64,000 bases of DNA from Clostridiales bacterium (GTDB taxonomy: Bacteria > Bacillota > Clostridia > Saccharofermentanales > Saccharofermentanaceae): NCBI GenBank assembly GCA_017554745.1, contig JAFZHS010000013.1:1-64000 (forward strand), read 5' to 3'. A program made the translations under genes and the position numbers. Below are positions 62,028-64,000 of this stretch, in pieces (position 1 is the first letter of the stretch; each line of letters opens with the position of its first letter). Under the pieces are notes generated by a model. The model was not told the DNA's origin. It saw only the letters and a list, made by a program, of their open reading frames with translations, and searched no databases.

Positions 62028-63410
62028 ATGTCAAAACAATCTTTAAAATCATCGCGTGAGTATATCCTCAGGATATCCACCGGCGGCATCTGCCTTGCGT
62101 TGGCATTCGTGCTCTCGCAGTTAAAGCTTTTCGAGATGCCGATGGGAGGCTCTGTAACACCCGCTTCGACACTGCCTATCATCGTATACGGCGTTGCGTT
62201 CGGACCTGTATGGGGATTCGCGATCTCGTTCATTTTCAGCCTTTTGCAGCTCATCGGCGGATATCTGATGACACCTTTCCAGGTTATCCTCGATTATACG
62301 ATCGGATACACGGCATTGGGCTTCGCAGGCTTTGCAGCTCTTAAGTCAGCCGACAGATCTAAGATCCATGGCGCACTTAACAGATTCAGAAGCGCATCGC
62401 TCCTTAAGATCATTGCATTCACGGTTGTTGCTTATCTTGTAAGATGGCTCGGCTCTGTAGCTTCCGGCGTGATCTTCTATGGTGAATACGCAGCAGGCGC
62501 AGGCTACGACAGCGCGCTCGTTTACTCAATGGTCTACAACGGTTCATTCCTTTTGGCTGACCTTGCGATCCTCGGTGTCGTTATGGTTGTGTTCTATATG
62601 GTTCTGCCTTCTGCAAGACAGGACAGCACTATCGTTTCCATCCAGAAATATACGGCAGAGTTCATCGGAACTTTTGTCCTCGTATTCCTCGGCTGCGGTA
62701 CTGCAATGACGGTCGGCTGTGACGCTGCTAACGGCGGCGGATATATCCTTACTGCTCTTGCATTCGGTCTTGTTATCGTAGCAATGGCATACTCTATCGG
62801 AAATATCTCAGGTTGCCACATCAATCCTGCAGTATCGCTCGCGATGCTCATCTCCGGAAAGATGTCTATCGGTGACTTCTGGGGCTATGTAGTATTCCAG
62901 ATCCTCGGTGCTGCTACCGGTGCAGGACTTCTCCAGTATCTGTTCAGCCTCTCAGGCAAGGCAGATATGACAGGATCATATAATGCCGCAGGCGAGATGA
63001 CAGCCTGGGGCCTTGGCGCAAACGGACTTGCAGGTGTAAACGACAGCATTCCCGCTGCGATAATCATTGAGTTGTTCCTTACATTTATCTTCGTTCTTGC
63101 GATCTTAGGTGTTACTGACAGCAAGTTCAAGCACGGTTCATTCGGCGGCGTCGTAATCGGCCTGGCGCTCGTTCTCGTACACATCATGGGCATCGGCTTT
63201 ACAGGCACATCTGTTAACCCCGCACGTTCCATCGGTCCTGCTCTCTTTGCAGGCGGTGCAGCTCTTAGTGATCTCTGGATATTCATCGTCGCTCCTCTTG
63301 CAGGCGGCGCGCTTGCAGCACTTATCTATATGGGTATCTCAAAGAGCCAGGAAGCTAAGGCAGAAGCAGCTGCAGCCAAGTCAGAAGAAAAGTCTGAAGA
63401 CAAAGAATAA
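62028..63410 (+). CDS. ThiT thiamine-transport S-component fused to aquaporin Z-like channel, 460 aa
   Basis: Residues 12-195 match ThiT, the thiamine-binding S-component of ECF transporters (LDYTIGYTALGFAGF, VRWLGSVASGVIFYGEYA, YSMVYNGSFLLADL). From about 205 to 435 it is a complete aquaporin: two NPA boxes (266-268, 397-399) and the water-selective filter of AqpZ, F246, H385, T394 and R400, with the spacing H-T-R exactly as in AqpZ. A charged Ala/Lys/Glu tail ends the protein. The junction is continuous and in frame. The TPP riboswitch upstream controls both halves. EcfA/EcfT must be encoded elsewhere. Why the two are fused is unknown. Confidence 0.93.
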   Translation: MSKQSLKSSREYILRISTGGICLALAFVLSQLKLFEMPMGGSVTPASTLPIIVYGVAFGPVWGFAISFIFSLLQLIGGYLMTPFQVILDYTIGYTALGFAGFAALKSADRSKIHGALNRFRSASLLKIIAFTVVAYLVRWLGSVASGVIFYGEYAAGAGYDSALVYSMVYNGSFLLADLAILGVVMVVFYMVLPSARQDSTIVSIQKYTAEFIGTFVLVFLGCGTAMTVGCDAANGGGYILTALAFGLVIVAMAYSIGNISGCHINPAVSLAMLISGKMSIGDFWGYVVFQILGAATGAGLLQYLFSLSGKADMTGSYNAAGEMTAWGLGANGLAGVNDSIPAAIIIELFLTFIFVLAILGVTDSKFKHGSFGGVVIGLALVLVHIMGIGFTGTSVNPARSIGPALFAGGAALSDLWIFIVAPLAGGALAALIYMGISKSQEAKAEAAAAKSEEKSEDKE

Positions 63411-63443
63411 TAGGGATTACTTCTGTAATCCTTCCACGTTAAG

Positions 63444-63482
63444 AAGTCCGGTCCGGGTCGGAATAGCCCGGCCGGACTTTTT
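63444..63482 (+). terminator. Intrinsic terminator of the ThiT-aquaporin gene
   Basis: AAGTCCGG and CCGGACTT form the outer stem, with an inner CCGGG/CCCGG helix, then TTTTTGAT. A small hairpin (GGATTAC/GTAATCC) precedes it near 63413-63430. Confidence 0.9.
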
Positions 63483-63500
63483 GATATTTTGCTCCAAGTA

Positions 63501-63529
63501 TTGAAGCTTTTCGCTGCGATGTGTAGTAT
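63501..63529 (+). promoter_or_regulatory. Promoter of the acyltransferase gene, possibly leaderless
   Basis: TTGAAG, 17-bp spacer, TAGTAT. ATG begins only 7 bp after the -10 box, so the transcript would start at or next to the start codon. No ribosome site lies between. Confidence 0.5.
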
Positions 63530-63536
63530 TGGTCTC

Positions 63537-64000
63537 ATGGCAGAGATAAGAAGCAAATCGAATAAGAAATTTATGTTGTTATCGGCGCTCGGTATCTTCA
63601 TGGTCGTCGATTCACATACCTGGACAGCCTTCAATCTTTTTATCTCCTTTATTCCTTATAACTCCTTCTTCATGCCGATGTTCGTATTCATCTCCGGCTA
63701 TTTCAACAAGGTCGGTTCTGATACCAGACTCGGCAAATATACCTTGAAGAAGATGAAGACTCTCCTGCTTCCTTATGCGGGGATCTCTCTTGCCGTATTC
63801 GGTCTGCAGTTCCTGATCAACTGGTTTAAACTGGGCGAGATCCAGCCTGTCCCGTCAGGCTATCTTTTGTATGTGCTCGAGAACGTTATCACCACCGGCA
63901 CGTCTAACTCTATGGCTACTCCCATGTGGTTTGTTATCACGCTTTTCGCGACCCTGATGATCTATGCGCTGATGAAAAAGCTTCTCGGCAAGGTGTGGAA
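63537..64000 (+). CDS. Acyltransferase-3-type membrane protein, N-terminal part (runs off the window)
   Basis: Open from ATG 63537 to the window end (154 codons, no stop). Several helices; the N-terminal region (LSALGIFMVVDSHTW, FFMPMFVFISGYF) and a later PYAGISLAVFG and MWFVITLFATLMIY match the acyltransferase-3 family (PF01757), which transfers acetyl or other acyl groups to surface sugars or lipids. The family's usual histidine is present in the DSH motif. The right-hand part lies outside the window. Confidence 0.75.
   Translation, partial: MAEIRSKSNKKFMLLSALGIFMVVDSHTWTAFNLFISFIPYNSFFMPMFVFISGYFNKVGSDTRLGKYTLKKMKTLLLPYAGISLAVFGLQFLINWFKLGEIQPVPSGYLLYVLENVITTGTSNSMATPMWFVITLFATLMIYALMKKLLGKVW

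Overview
The window reads as the chromosome of a Gram-positive Firmicute of class Clostridia, probably a fibre- or sugar-degrading gut or rumen species near Oscillospiraceae/Saccharofermentans. This rests on gene content: DUF975, DUF624 and DUF4867 proteins, split transketolase, Rel next to RNase J, GGAGG ribosome sites, a TPP riboswitch, and an ABC sugar importer without its own ATPase. The family-level placement is an inference. No prophage, insertion sequence or CRISPR array was seen.

Layout. 0-0.25 kb: end of an rRNA operon (5S, tRNA-Asn, terminator). 0.36-3.9 kb: envelope or unknown genes. 3.9-13.2 kb: two OmpR-type two-component systems around three tandem paralogous lipoproteins, then an MacB/FtsX-type ABC pair. 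13.2-14.9 kb: a compact reverse-transcriptase island (array of spaced dyads, RT gene, structured RNA with complementary ends, consensus promoter). 15-19.4 kb: mixed genes, with SNase divergent from carB. 19.5-22.8 kb: carB. 22.8-23.2 kb: two further dyad arrays. 23.3-38.4 kb: pentose/xylo-oligosaccharide region: xylulokinase, DUF4867, FucI-like isomerase, split transketolase, substrate-binding lipoprotein, three permeases, AraC regulator and cytoplasmic GH3 glycosidase. 38.5-39.6 kb: a degenerate prepilin peptidase and rpsU. 39.7-40.7 kb: a PD-(D/E)XK-like protein with another dyad array. 40.9-47.4 kb: recJ, rel and RNase J. 47.5-57.3 kb: 3D-domain protein, proS, transglutaminase protein, second ABC exporter and AraC. 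57.5-64 kb: acetyltransferase, aminopeptidase P, hydrolase, MATE, a TPP-riboswitch-controlled ThiT-aquaporin fusion, and a truncated acyltransferase.

How genes work together. The sugar region reads as one pathway: binding protein and permeases import an oligosaccharide, cytoplasmic GH3 splits it, the isomerase and XylB make xylulose 5-phosphate, and transketolase feeds it to central metabolism. Four putative promoters there share a GCAAGAA-N-TGTATAAT-like element, so co-regulation is likely.

Most unusual items. (1) The RT with an upstream 130-nt RNA bounded by 13-nt complementary ends, whose predicted transcription start falls on the first repeat: retron/DRT-like, but with an atypical RT motif. 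(2) Four intergenic arrays of inverted dyads on fixed lattices: 74 nt twice with the same core TACGGATAAAA, then 52 nt and 62 nt; each period is close to a whole number of DNA helical turns. (3) A ThiT-aquaporin Z fusion behind a TPP riboswitch. All positions were counted by hand; no alignment, folding or database search was run.
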